In this document: one piece after another, positions 31,836 to 44,253 of the stretch
How positions within the stretch are numbered: the first letter of the stretch is position 1
How the letters are laid out: the number at the start of each line of letters is the position of its first letter
Origin: Dermacentor variabilis
Taxonomy: Eukaryota; Arthropoda; Arachnida; Ixodida; Ixodidae
DNA: 64,000 nt
NCBI RefSeq assembly: GCF_050947875.1
Contig: NC_134569.1
Coordinates: 201,010,627 to 201,074,626, forward strand
Reading direction: 5' to 3'
Notes under the pieces: model-generated
The model's database searches: none
The model's input: only the letters and a program-made list of their open reading frames with translations
What the model was told of the DNA's origin: nothing
Position numbers and translations under genes: made by a program

Positions 31836-34800
31836 CGTCGTACGTACACTTCGGCCGTGTCAACGCCAGCTATGCTTTTGAGGCGACCGCCGCGTGTGTC
31901 GCATTGCGACATACGCATCACAGCACCTAAGCAAGCGAGCGTACGACATTACAGAAGTGGCACGCCCCCTGACTTGACTCGCCATCGGTTGCATTCGCGC
32001 AACGCTTCTGCGCAACTGCGAGCGCGTGTTGATGGTTTCTTTCGCGAAGTGAACAAACAATGCTTCGTACTATAGCGCCGAATGGAATGCCTGTGGCGGC
32101 GAAGAAATTGAAGAACGCTTTCTGCGCTGCTGCCCGTTCTTTCAAAACGGAAGGCTTGCCCGCTGCACCGCTCTGGCCCAGCTGGACGTAAGACCCTTCT
32201 TGACGCACACGCTCTTGGGAAGCAAGAACGTCGAAATCTTGAGCACTTGATACATTGTTAAAGGTGAAAAAAGCCGCGAAAACACAACCTAACCAGGAAA
32301 ACAACACGACGGGACAACGCTCGACTAAGGACTGAATTTTTACTCCGGGAAGACAAAGTAAGTAACGTCTGGCAGTCCTCCTGCGTGGCGATGGTTCTCG
32401 CGCACACGGCGGAGGACTGTCACATGTTATTTATTTGTTTATGCCCAAATGAAGTGTGTTGTTAGTCCGGCTTTGTCCCGCCGTCGTGTATAACTGCGTT
32501 TCTTTTTTTTTTTATTGAAGTGAATGTTAGGAGAGGTTGGCGCCTTTATGTGGTGGCACCGGCTACTCCTTGTCACTTGGCTGACGAAACAAATTTGCGC
32601 AAAAAGGGAGAATAGCGACACTAAATATAACACTCAGTGGAACACCGGATCAATAAAAAATATACAGTCCAACAGTACATGAGTCGCAAAGTTCTGTGCA
32701 TGAGTTCAGTCCACGTACGCATATATGAAGTCCGATGTTTTGAACAGCACAAACACACAACAACACTTGTAATACACTCCAAGTACAGGACAGAATTATA
32801 CGTATTGCGTAAAAGTTGCGATTCCCCCATAAACCAACTACGCACCACGAACAACGTTTATGTAACTCATTTAGCGTATTCGGATTATCCAATACTTAAT
32901 ATTTCCCCAAAATGTTGGTCTCCTCTAAAATATAGCTGCGTATGTGGCGTTTTCGCTGGTCTTTCACCTTCACGATCTTGCCGCCATGGTCCCGCATATC
33001 AGAACTGCAGAAGGACACAGAGGCGCTGCTGCGATTTACAAAGCCAGTCGGACTGAGCGACCGTCTCTGATACAGCGCCGATAATATTTAGTACGTCGCC
33101 GACACCCGCGCTCGACTCTCTCTCTCCTTCTACTAATCTTTCCCTCCCTTTTCCTCTTCCTTCATTGCAGGATGGCCCGCCGGGCTCAGTCCTGGGTAAC
33201 CTCCCTTTCTGTCATTTATCCGTCTCGCTCTCTCTTCTGCGTTACATTGCTTCAACACAGATGCTAAAACCACGGAGCACGATGTTGCGTGAGGCATAAC
33301 ATTAAAGTAAGAGGTCCTGGCGGGCTAGTTGGTTCATAGCTTTAGCCGTTTCCTTTAATTGCGCGAAAAAACGAGGACCCAAGAAAGAAACACACACCAC
33401 ACCACGAGCGCAGACTTTTAGCCAGTCAGAGTAGAGTTTTAGGTTTGTCCAGCATTCAGACTTTAGAACCTTGGCTATTTTTCGGACGTGGCCCCATGAC
33501 GGAACCAGAATCCTGAATAGCGCTTGAACTTGTCGAGGGACTATCCTGCGCTTCAGGCAAAAAGCCAGGACGCGGGTCTGGCAAGTGGACACTGCGATGA
33601 AGTTACCACCATGGCTGATGCTTCTTGAAGCAGAAATTGATCATGCATGCAGCGTTTGCGAGGTTTGCGTGTTAGGAGGAGTCACAGCGTCACCGTCAAC
33701 CCAAAACCGCGTCATTTGGTGGATGAGTTTGCCGGCTAGCCGAGACACAAAGTGGTAATAGTAACTGAGCGGCATGAACTGGCGTTCAAGCCAAGAGAAA
33801 TCTTGAGCGTTGCTTCTGCAAATATTCGTCAGGTTTCATGAATGTAGTTAGAAGACCATGCCAAGGGCTGTGTGGTATTGCAGCTGCTTAGCGCAGCCAT
33901 TCAGCCTAAGTTGCCGGGTTTTTGGTGACTCCTTGCTGTTGCAGAAGCGTAACTTACTATCGCAGCTTATGGTAACGCAAACCTTCAGTATCCCATTATT
34001 ACGAAATTTTCGTTGGTTTAGCATTGCTATGCAGAAGTCCTTAATGCGGGGGGTCTTCATACAAGCGAAAAGGCATCAGACGCAATTGAAGAGCTGACAA
34101 TGTAATATGGCCATATAAAATCAGTTTGTCGCAACAAATAACGCCGCAATGGAAATTTTGATTTACCGTGCTTTCTTAATTTTTTTTTTTTGTGTGTGGT
34201 TGTTTCCTCTATCATCCAGCAGCGACATCCGCGTAAAATGTACATATCAAGATTGCCGCTGGACACCGGAAGCAAGCGAGGTTGACTCGCTAACATGACA
34301 TCCAAAAGATTTCACAAAAGAATAATAAAAGAAATATAGAACACGAACACGTTTCGCGTATAAGCGTCTCTTAGCAAGAGGAAACTACGCAAGATAAAGC
34401 ACGCGCACATTGCTCTAGAGGAAGGAAACGACGTGCGTTAGTGTACGTTTCGTGCGGTCTGATTTGATGAAAGAAAGAAAGAAGGAAAGAAAGAAAACAG
34501 GCCGCATTACTTTCTCACCCCCTGAATTCGTTCCCAACTAGAAAACAGGCTCACGAGAAGCGAGTACCGATCGAGCGAGACGGGAAGTCCCGATTCTGAC
34601 GTTTCGTTTGAAATGCAAAATCACCGCGCTCGCTTGGTACGCGTCTCCGCGAATTTTCGATCGCCGCGTTACAGAGCGTATGAAAGTGCTTGTTTTGTTT
34701 CCTCTCTCTCTTTCTTTCTGTCTCGCTTTTTTTTTATTTCCTGCGCGTCGGCTTCGGGAAGTGGATGGCGGAAAGTTGGATAGGCTAAACAGAAACATTT

Positions 34801-35169
34801 GGACAGCGAGTGAAATAATAAGACCGAGAGAAAACCGATCGTTAATCTCCCGGGTCCACAGTGTTTGCTTTTCTTTTTTTCAGGAATGGAGAACTAGTAT
34901 GAAAGAAAGAATATGTACACATAATTTCACTTGTGACGAAAAAAAAGAAAGAAAAAAAAAAAGACAACGTCAACCTCGGACCAACAGAAAACCTTAGGTA
35001 CTGTTTTGTTTCTGATTTGATCAATTTACTTATAAAGGATCTTCGCACGCCAGATTTCAAACGACAGTTTCCGTAATAGCAATGTATCTCATAAAGAAGA
35101 CGTTCCCCGCAAAATGTGATTTCTGAGAGCACAGCAATTTCTTTTTTCAATTCGTCGAGTTTTCATACT
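31836..35169. other. No gene recognised; splice-acceptor-like site near 33171
   Basis: 33114-33171 has a long pyrimidine tract with tactaat (33130-33136) and ends in gcag, followed by gatggcccgc. This could be a 3' splice site before an ATG, or the tail of a LINE 3' UTR that looks similar. 33300-33420 (gcgggctagttggtt...cgcgaaaaaacgagg) resembles half of a foldback element I recall from ticks. 34463-34499 and 34936-34962 are A/G microsatellite-like. Confidence 0.4.
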
Positions 35170-35269
35170 GATATTATACTGATATATATATCTGATACTG
35201 ATTACATATACATATCATATATATTATATATCATACTGACAGTATTACATACATATATTATCAGCCTAT

Positions 35270-36252
35270 TTTATGTTCACTGGAGGACGAAAGCCTTTCC
35301 CTAAGCTCTCCAATTATCCCTGTCCTGCGCCAACCGATTCCAACTAGCCCCCTCGAATTTCCTAACTTCATCACCCCCCTAATCTTCTGCTGTCCTCGAC
35401 TGTGCTTCCCTCCTCTTAGTACCCATTTTGTAACCTTAATTGTCCAACGGTTATCTAACTTGCGCATTACATGACCTGCCCACCTCCATTTTTTTTTCTT
35501 AATGTCGATTAGAATATCGGCTATACCCGTTGCTCTCTTATCCAAACAGCTCTCTTTCTGTCTCTTAACATTATGCCTGGCATTCTTCGTTCGATCGCTC
35601 TTTGTGCAGTCATTAACTTGTTCTAAAGCTTCTTTGTCAGCCTCCAAGTTTCTGCCCTATAAGTCAGCACCGGTAAAATGCACTGATTGTACACCTTCCT
35701 TTTCAATAATAATGGTAAGCTTCCAGTCAGGATCCGACAATATCTGCCGTATGCGGTCCAAGTTGTCTTTATTCTTCCGTGAATTTCCTTCTCATGATCA
35801 GGGTTCCCTGTGACTAATTGACCTAGGTAAACGTACTCCTTCACAGACACTAGAGGCTGACTGGCGATCCTGAACTCTTGTTCCCTTGCTCGGTTATTGA
35901 TCATTATCTTTGCCTCCTGCATATTAATTTTCAACCCCACTCTTACACTCTCTCGGTTAAGGTCCTCAATCATTTGTTGTAACCCGTCTGTAGTGCTGCT
36001 GAATAGAATATTGTCATCAGTAAACGGAAGGTTGCTGAGATATTCGCCGTCGTTCCTTACTCCTAAGCCGTCCAAATTTAATGCTTGAATACTTCGTCGA
36101 AGCATGCCGTGAATAACATTGGAGAAACTCTGTCTCCTTGTCTGACACCTTTCTTTATAGGTATCTTCCTACTTTTCTTGTGTAGAATTAAGGTAGCTGT
36201 GGAATCTGTAGATACTTTCCAAGATATTTACGTAAGCGGTTTGTAATCCTTG
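35270..36252 (-). pseudogene. RTE-like RT, C-terminal half
   Basis: Near 36170-36080, [18 protein letters not shown] resumes RT directly after the DNA transposon. Frame 36105-35623 carries L-P-F-T-D-D-N-I-L-F, with Thr in place of the usual Ala before the catalytic D-D, then Y-L-G-Q-L-V-T and L-P-V-L-T-Y-R-A-E-T-W-R-L-T. A shifted frame (35647-35261) encodes I-K-K-K-K-W-R-W-A-G-H-V-M-R, the conserved C-terminal segment. Stops between the parts prevent a full product. Confidence 0.85.
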
Positions 36253-37231
36253 GGCCGTATAACGTAAAACTATTCTAATATGTTTTTATTCCAATTTCCT
36301 GATGTCAAGTCTGCGTAACCGCAGACGCAAGCATCGGGCGGTCACCCGCAGGGTTTTCTGAACAAACCAATCAAATGCTCGCCTCGTTCATAGGAGGTCG
36401 CTTTAGTTTGCTTGAAAAACGAATAACACTGCCCGCCATTGGCGGCTTGTCTTATATAATTGGCTCGCAAGAGGCGAGGAGCATGCTCAAGTGGAGAGGA
36501 ATTCGATGGGGCCGAGCCACTGCACAGAATATCGATAACCGGATGAAGAGGGTTGTGCCGACGTCTGTGATTGGTCCGCTTTCTCTTAGCTTGCGATGGC
36601 TCGTCGACAATCGCGGCGGCATGCAACGGAAGCTTAAGAATGACGCTAAAACGGACACTCAGCAAAGAAGGGTTGACAGAACGAGGTCATAAACGTGCCG
36701 AAAGTTCTCGAAAACGTTACACGGCCTCGAAAAAAGTTTTATTACGCGCAAATAAACCCATGCTCTCCGGCAGGGGCGAGTAGCCAGTGCCGGAGCGGTC
36801 GGCAGCAGCCATTCTTTATTCCTTTCGGAACGGGGCAGCCTGCGCCTATTCAGAAGAAAATTCAGTTTTGTTCGGCATATTAATGAATCTTTAACGCGTA
36901 CGCGTCACTTTGACGCGGTAACCTTCTGCGGTTTTGTGACGTCGCGTGAGAGGCAGGTGAAGTGGTTGCAGCCCGAAAACTTTTGACCAATAGCTGAGAG
37001 CTAATGGCGAAAAAGCGTCGAATCAGAAATAGCTATATTTGTTTTGTTCGGTAAAATTATGCATAATCAGTGTGTATACGTCATATCAGATGGGGAGCTA
37101 TAGCGGTTTTCGTGACGTCGCGTGACAGACAGGTGAAGTGGGAGTGGTCCAAAAAAGTTTTTGACCAATCGCGGTGGGTTCATTGCAGAATTGGAATAGA
37201 AAAGTTTGGAATGGTTTTACGTTATAGCGCC
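36253..37231. mobile_element. 979-bp non-autonomous DNA transposon in the RTE LINE
   Basis: Terminal inverted repeats start ggccgtataacgtaaaac on the left. The reverse complement of the right end reads ggcgctataacgtaaaac, and both arms continue to a ttccaatt motif. The element is flanked by CCTTG on both sides (36248-36252 and 37232-37236). Removing it and one CCTTG rejoins the LINE (...L-R-N-Q-G, then the downstream RT). There is no transposase frame. Two related internal blocks (36932-36990 and 37106-37170, sharing gacgtcgcgtga and caggtgaagtgg) form an internal direct repeat. The superfamily is not identified; a 5-bp duplication and a GG-starting inverted repeat are what can be seen. Confidence 0.85.
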
Positions 37232-37236
37232 CCTTG

Positions 37237-38060
37237 ATTACGTAATGTCTGTATGACTGCTGGAATCCCCACTGAATCAAATGCCTTTTCGTAATCTATG
37301 AAAGAGATATAGAGACGCTGGTTGTACTCTGCAGATTTCTCGATTACCTGATTAATGACGTGAATGTGATCCATTGCAGAGCCTTCTAGAAGCCAGCCTA
37401 TTCCCTTGGTTGACTAAAGTCCAGTGTTGCCCTTATTCTATCGTAAATTATCTTGGTGAATATTCTATATAATACTGGGAGTAAGCTAATGGGCCTATAG
37501 TTTTTCAATTCTTTAACGTCTCCCTTTTTACGGATTAGTATAATATTCGCATTCTTCCCGTTTTCTGGGACCCTTAAAGTCGCTAGACACTTCGTATAGA
37601 GAGCCACCAGTTTTTCAAGCATTATGTCTCCTCCATCTTTGTTTAAATCGACTGTTATTCCACTTTCTCGTGCTACTTTTCCCCGTTTCATGTCTTGCAA
37701 GGTCCTTCTGACCTCACCGCTAGTTATAGGAGGAGTTTCTGCAACCTGTTCATTACTGTTTCGAATGGAGTTATCCTGAGTCCTCTGGGTACTGTACAGG
37801 TTAGTATAGGATTCTTCCGCTGCTTTTACTATGTCATCGAGATTGCTGATAATATTACCCTGCTTATCTTTCAGTGCATACATCTTGGTTCGTCCTATGC
37901 CAAGTTTCCTTCTCACTGATTTAAGGCTGCGTCCATTTGTTACTGCTTCTTCAGTCTTTCTTACGTTATAATTTCGAATATCCCTTATTTTCGCCTTGCT
38001 GATCACTTTTGACAGTTCCAGGAATTTTATCTTATCTCTTGAGTTGGACACTTTCATGCT
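37237..38060 (-). pseudogene. RTE-like RT, N-terminal half
   Basis: Frame 38057-37398 contains S-V-R-R-K-L-G, V-R-R-T-L-Q-D-M-K-R-G-K and N-A-N-I-I-L-I-R-K-K-G-D, followed by N-Y-R-P-I-S-L-L (RT motif 1). After a frameshift, 37375-37237 encodes I-N-Q-V-I-E-K-S-A-E-Y and [10 protein letters not shown], which contains the first catalytic Asp. It stops at the DNA transposon. Confidence 0.85.
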
Positions 38061-38272
38061 TTGTCATTTCTTTATTAGGTCCTTTGTTACTTGGGAGAAC
38101 TTGCCTACTGGTTGCCTTGGTGCCTTGCCCCCCGCTTCAATTGCTGCCTCTGAAGCTAGCCTAGTTACGGTTTCGTTCATAACCTCTTTGTTATCTCCAT
38201 CTCTCTGTTGTAAGGCTACATATTTGTTTGCAAGTACAAGCCTGAATTTGTATGCTTTTACCCTTACTGCCT

Positions 38273-39080
38273 CTAGGTTGGCCGGTTTCTTAAGACCAAT
38301 TTTACTCCTTCTCTCTTCAAATTGAGGTGAATCCTTGCCCTCACTAACCTATGATCACTGCACTTTATCCTGCCTAACACTTCTACATCCTGCACTATGC
38401 TGCGATCGAGAGAAAGTATGAAATGAATTTCATTTCTTGTTTTACCATTAGGGCTTTTCCAGGACGACTTTCTTTTGCTACGCTTCCTGAAAAAGGTGTT
38501 CATTATTCGCAGCTTATTCCTTTCTCGGAATTCTACCAGCATCTCTTCTCTAGCGTTCCTAGAATCGACGCCGTAGTTGCCGATTGCTCGTTCACCAGCC
38601 TGCTTTTCCCCCACTTTTGCATTGAAGGCGTCCATTACTACAGTATACTGACTTTGCACTTTTCTCATCGCTAATTCAATATGTTATAAAACTGATCTAC
38701 TTCATTATCATTGTGACTGGATGTTGGAGCGTAAGCTTGTACTACCTTTAATCTATACCTCTTATTAAGTTTGATTATGACTACTGCTACCCTCTCATTA
38801 ATGCTGTATAATTCATCAATGTTGCCCGCTATGTCCTTATGGATTAAAATTTCTACCCCGTATCTTTTTATCTGGGGGACCTCTGTAGCAGAGGACATGG
38901 CCGTTAGTCAGCACTGTATAAGCTCCACAAGTTCTTCTAATCTCACTAAGGCCAATGACATCCCAAACAATGTCCGAGAGTTCCTCAAAGAGTCCTGCTA
39001 AGCTAGCCTCTCTCGACAGAGTCCGGGTGTTAAAGGTTATAGATTGATACTTATTTTTGATATTGATTATTGAGTACCGA
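38273..39080 (-). pseudogene. RTE-like apurinic-type endonuclease
   Basis: Minus-strand pieces read T-F-N-T-R-T-L-S-R-E-A-S-L (near 39045), D-V-I-G-L-S-E-I-R-R, V-V-Q-A-Y-A-P-T-S (38671-38898), V-V-M-D-A-F-N-A-K-V-G (G-D-F-N altered to M-D-A-F-N) and C-S-D-H-R-L-V-R-A-R-I (38273-38668), the conserved S-D-H end. The pieces are in different frames separated by TAG and indels. The enzyme would nick the target to prime reverse transcription. Confidence 0.8.
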
Positions 39081-40644
39081 ATAAGGCAGTACTGAAGTAT
39101 GGACTAAGAGGTTGGGAACGCTACGGATGCGGGACTCATTTACATGTCTTCCATCTGGTGCTATGCCATTTGGCACTGCATTCCAATAGCCACGTCAAAC
39201 CACAACCAAGATTTTCGGTAACCCTTCGCACAGAAACGAACAGGCGACTCGTATGCGCATAATTCGGAGATGATCTCACATCGAGCTATTTTTGTCGCTT
39301 TTACGAAATGTCGCCCGAACCCCAGCCCAAAAACTACAGAGCACAAACCTGGGCGTAAAAGATACAAGCGCTATGTACCCCCTTTATGACGATGATCCCG
39401 CGCCTTTAAAAGATGGCATGTGCACCCATTGAGGGACTGGTTAAAAAATCGGGTACACGTATGCAGCGTTATTAGGGAAAACTAACCTGGAATGGTATAA
39501 CTGCGAATAAAAGAGTACTGTGTAACTAAGAAGTGAGACCAGATGAATCGATTATTATGTTATAAAGAAATAAACATCTTCCACCTTATCCATCCTCCTT
39601 TTGTTTGAGCGCCCAATTCTGTGCGCTGATATCGCATCTATTGAAAGCGTTGTCGGTCGCAATATGCCCATCTCTGTCCTCGCGGCACGCTGCATTCTTA
39701 TTACAGGATAACTCGCATACTTGACTCGTCAACGTCTGTGTTAAATGAAAATTGGAACCATATAAACAGTAGACAACAATACGGGCAAGCGGCAGATCAC
39801 CCTAAATAATTTTTTGCAATGCGTACTGGTACGAACGAGTTTAGATTTCGCCACACAAGCGACTGATGCGTCATGACGTCATAATACACTGGACGCAGGA
39901 GCACACCCTCGGAAACCGCTGATCGCCGCTAAAAATGAAAACAACAAAGAAAGAAAGAAAAAAATGTCAAACGTCAGAACTCAGTGCCACTAATTTTCTC
40001 AGTATGCGACAGCATATTTTGAAAATTCGGGTCAGTGTTGCCGTGTTATCCGGGTCAGTGTTGCCATCTGACACGAAGCGGCAGGCACTCAGTCTCGATA
40101 TTGCCTGGATTTGGCCTTCAGTTTCGATTACGAACATCTCAAATTACGTGCGACATATTGTATTTCTGAAAAAAAAAAAACGGGTAAGCCATAAATTTCG
40201 GCATAGCTCGCCTTGTTCGTGAAGACTCACATGGTGCTAAAATATCGCAGCAGTCTTTACAGCAAAAAGAAAAAAAAAGAAAAAAAAATGCAGACTTGTG
40301 TGACGTTTCAGAACTCAATTTCCAACGAAGCTGTTTCCTTCCAGCAGTAGAAATAAGCACTTCAGTTACCTGTAGTTAAATCACACACTTTAAAACGTTT
40401 CCAATAGTGAAACAGGCATTCCAACAGGCATTTGGCAAGGAATGGTTGGAATTGCAATAATTCATCCACAGGCATTTTTACACTGCGGGAATACTGGCCA
40501 TATTATTTCACCATTTTCAGAAGATGTGATTTTTAGGAGTTCACAGCTCTTCGAAGCCAGCATGATACATTCAATGTTGTTCTTAAAACACAGTTATAAC
40601 CCTCCGCATAGCCTGCTTATGTAATTTACTCCAGTAAAACACTC
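39081..40644. other. No gene recognised
   Basis: AT-rich, with one TGACGTCA at 39874-39881. A gtcagtgttgcc segment is duplicated at 40031 and 40053. Confidence 0.5.
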
Positions 40645-42120
40645 ACAACGGTCCCGAGCGCTTGAATGGCAATTTATTTAAGAAGCCGCAATATACCCAC
40701 GCACTTTGAACTTTGTCTACACGTGACCCATTACGTGGTCCTCAGTTTCACCAAATAGAAACAAGGTGCTTCCTTTAGTTCACCGAGAACAGCGGGTGAA
40801 CATCTTATCACGTATAGAAATACCGTAACAGCGAGGGTTCATTAAGTTTTTGTAAAGGCCTTAATGATTTCAAAGCTTCCTAAAGTTCCTAAAGTGCAGA
40901 ACATATTTTACTTAATCTTCCCTCCATTTCTGTTAAATATGAAGATTGTGTAAGGCAGAGTTGACCTTTCCGCTCATTAGGAAACGTAGCTAATAAGGGA
41001 AGGATGACATTTGGTAACGCATCTTTTAGAACTTTTTTGCGTGAATACTAGTTAAAGCAGGCGGACTAATATAGTCCGCTTATATTATTGCTAAGTTTGA
41101 CCTTGGTGGTATTTGTATAGTTACGCAACGGTTACTTGCAAAATTTTACGACGCTCGTAAAGGTTACTAAAATATGCTCTGGAGCGCTTGATTACGCAAT
41201 GTATTGCAGAGAACGTAATCAAGCGAAACACCATGAATTTTGTGCACACGTTACCCATGGCGTGCCCCATATTTTCGCTAAATTTAAACTTTGTGTAACA
41301 TCGCGTTCACTTCGGACACTGGAAAACATAGCGTAAAAATTTTACATACCACTTTCAAGCACATGTTTATGGATTTTTTTCATAAAAAGTTGTTTCGTCC
41401 ACGGGCTTTTCAGTTCGCACAATACTGAGGCGCGAAGCGTTTCTTACATATTTGATAAATCTGATCTTGGTGGCGTTCGTAGTTGCGTCTGGGCAGCACG
41501 CTAAATTTGGCGCCGCTCGTAAAATATTCTCATCACGCTGGAGAGCGCTTGCAAAAGTAATTTGTTCAAAAAGCCGAAATAAACCCACCAACTTTGACTC
41601 CTGCCTACACGTTACCCATTACCAATTACATCGGGCGAACGTCGTATCACGTGTGCAAATACCGAAAAAAAAACTAGCATTAAGGAATTATTCGTAACGC
41701 GCCAAATTAAGTCAGTAACGTTAAAACTTTGGGGCACATTGCAGATAACGTCCCTCTGACTTGTGTTAAATACGGAAATTATGTGACGGAGAGTTCTTTC
41801 CGGGCATTGGCAAACGGCACCTTAACAACAGCGTGACAGTTGGAAACAGTTCTTTCTGAAATGTATAGAAGCTGCATGTGATCCACATGCCTTGAGCTGC
41901 GCAAAGAGGTTTTTCATAGTTGTCTGCCCATTTTTGCTCAGTTTGATCATGGTGGCGTATGCAGCTATGTCATGGCCGCGAGCTAAATTTTGAGCCGCGC
42001 CTAAAATCCAGTCATGAATTTTCCGAGCACCGGCGTAAGCGATTTACTGGGAATTCTGCAATCACCCCTAATATTTCCAACTTAGCGCACATTTTAGGCT
42101 TATCTGTCCTTTACTTTAAC
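40645..42120. repeat. Degenerate tandem array of roughly 0.4-0.5-kb units
   Basis: The same landmarks recur in order. Gagcgcttg appears near 40654, 41181 and 41542, with a decayed gagcaccgg near 42027. Ctacacgt-acccatta appears near 40718 and 41610. Tgat/cc-t-ggtggcgt appears near 41098, 41456 and 41944. Gttaaatatgaa/gttaaatacgga appears near 40933 and 41766. Spacing is irregular (about 530, 360 and 490 bp) and visible identity is roughly 65-75%, so units have gained and lost parts. No coding frame is shared between copies. Confidence 0.65.
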
Positions 42121-44097
42121 GAAATATAAACAAGATAGCTATAGTCAGGTACAACTTTAGAAAACAGGCGAAGCTCCGCCCAGACGACCGAAGCGCAACA
42201 GCCGATTGCCTCCACGACTAAACTAGCCCGGCTCAAGAAACCGTGCTCTTAAAACGCGTAATACTCGGTATACATACTTTTGTAATTGATGACTGGTTAG
42301 GTAGAGCTCTCATGATTGGAATGCTACAAAGCACATGCCGGATTGTGAGAGGTAAATAACCCCCTGCCTTCTATAACGCTGCCCGTCGTCTGCTTTTTAG
42401 CTTCATTGCAATGGACAAAACTAGAAAGAGCCGCTCTGCATGGCTTTTGCACTGGTTTACATGTACACGGCGCATTTACTACTCGTTTTCCGAGCTTAAA
42501 ATAAATCAGTTGATATTTAAAGAGTTCTAAGAAATGCATTTATCGAAACCATTACATACCTGGGGCGAGAAGACGATCGAAGCAGGAAAGGTGGAAAAAT
42601 GCTTCATTCATCGTTTTAAATAAATATTCTTGGTTATAAATAGCATAAGATTTATATTTTCTTTTGGTTTTGTGTTTTCACAAACTTATTTTCAAGGATG
42701 TGATAGTTTTTTTTTTGTTGCTTTCATTTTTTTTTTTTTTTTTTGGTACCGTGACACAGTACACGAACATGCCGGCCGCTAACAGTATGCACCAGACTTT
42801 GGCAAACTTTCCTCGTCATAACTTCAATTTGGAGCAAAACAAAACACATGGAACAAACACGCAGGATGTTTGTTTGTAGCGGTGTGTCACCGCGGTATCC
42901 TGTGTACAGACGGCGCGTAGCGCAGCGTCAGCGATGCTCGATGCAATCTTTCGTCGCCGGTTCACGGCTCAGAATAAACACATGCGGCACGAATGGTGCA
43001 TCGTAAGCTCGCAATAATATTTCCAGCATCGTAGACCGCCACAAAAAATTTGGGAATTCGCTCTGACGAAGGGCAGACGTACGCGCACGACTGACGCGAG
43101 TAGGCCAAGTTCGAAGCGCGGGCGGCCATCTTCTCCGTCGGCGGGGTCACCGGCCGTCCGGCTCACGAAGCCAGTCTAGAGTGCGCACCCATTTGTGGAG
43201 GCTCGTGTGCATCCTCCTTGGAAGAGTAAACGCCTCTTTTTTTCGAACGTTGTAGCCGACTATAGTGTAGGTCACCGAGGACACTGGAGAAACCAGTTGC
43301 AAACCTGGTATGACACGTGAAAAGAAAGAAAGAACGAGGATTGAATAATTCTTCGAAACGCTTCTATTCATACCAGAAACACGATACTTGCGCCATACAT
43401 TACACGTGACATTCGCACTATTTTCACCGAACGTGAAGATTGCGTCTTGTGCAGCTGCTTTAAGACCATGTGGAAATATAGCAAATAACGCAGTAGGACA
43501 CTCTGGAACGCTTGAATAAGTAACTTTCTACAAATGCTGCAATTAAGCAACAGGGATGAAACATTCTTCATTGGTCGCGCACAACACGCACCCTACTTCG
43601 ACAAAACATAAGCATCGTGCTTTGTTTGCATAGTTCACTAAGGAGATCGGGGAACCGCAACAACATGTCCCATATAAAGAATGAAAATTGGGGGAAGGCG
43701 AGTATTCGGTAATTACATCCAAAGCACATCATTGCCCTAGACACGTCAAGCTTTGGTATACGTCACGCATAGGGTGGTCCCCATTTGTCTTAAAAATGAA
43801 ATCTCTTATGTTTACGGCTCTCACGTGCAAGAAGGAAATCTTTTTAGGCGTTTCATACAACGGCTCTATGCGGACCGAAAACGAGAGGATAACAAATACA
43901 ATTTACCCCTAATTCACAAATACGTTTCAACATTTACCTGGTTGTTACACTTAGTAATGCTTACACTTCCGCAAAATATAGATTTCGTAAGTAATCTTGT
44001 TTTTTTTTAATAAAACCATAAAAACTGCCAAGTAACTTCTTTAACTGTTATACCATCGCTATACAGCTTCGCTGTAAAGGGAACGCCTGTACACGAC
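42121..44097. other. No gene recognised
   Basis: AT-rich with T-runs at 42708-42745. A GC-rich patch lies at 43070-43210. 44060-44078 repeats tatacagcttcgctgtaaa, also at 28644. Confidence 0.5.
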
Positions 44098-44099
44098 TA

Positions 44100-44251
44100 C
44101 ATTGCAAAATAATTTACACACTTGAAGGCGAATAGGAGCGCATATCAATCTATAATTCACAACTTTACACGTAAAAGTGGTGTAAGGGTTTGAGTTATAG
44201 ATCGAATTGGGCACCATTCTGCACTTTAAGTGTGTAAATTATTTTGCAGTG
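44100..44251. mobile_element. 152-bp MITE with 27-bp inverted repeats and TA duplication
   Basis: The left end reads CATTGCAAAATAATTTACAC... The right end, reverse complemented, reads CACTGCAAAATAATTTACAC... The two match at 25 of 27 bases. TA flanks both sides (44098-44099 and 44252-44253). Weaker inverted similarity extends inwards (tctataattcac / gagttatagat). TA duplications and CA-C/T-TG ends suggest a Tc1/mariner-type transposase source. It has no coding capacity. Confidence 0.85.
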
Positions 44252-44253
44252 TA

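Larger units (their letters stand above)
35170..39080 (-). mobile_element. Nearly full-length RTE-like LINE, split by a DNA transposon
   Basis: Read on the minus strand, it has an AP-type endonuclease (39080 to 38273), a linker, the RT N-terminal half (about 38060 to 37237), a 979-bp DNA transposon (37231-36253), the RT C-terminal half, and a C-terminal domain (36252 to about 35270). A short AT-rich tail follows. Without the insertion it is about 2.9 kb, close to full length for an RTE element. Several frameshifts and stops show it is inactive. A related copy lies at 52069-53457. Confidence 0.85.
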
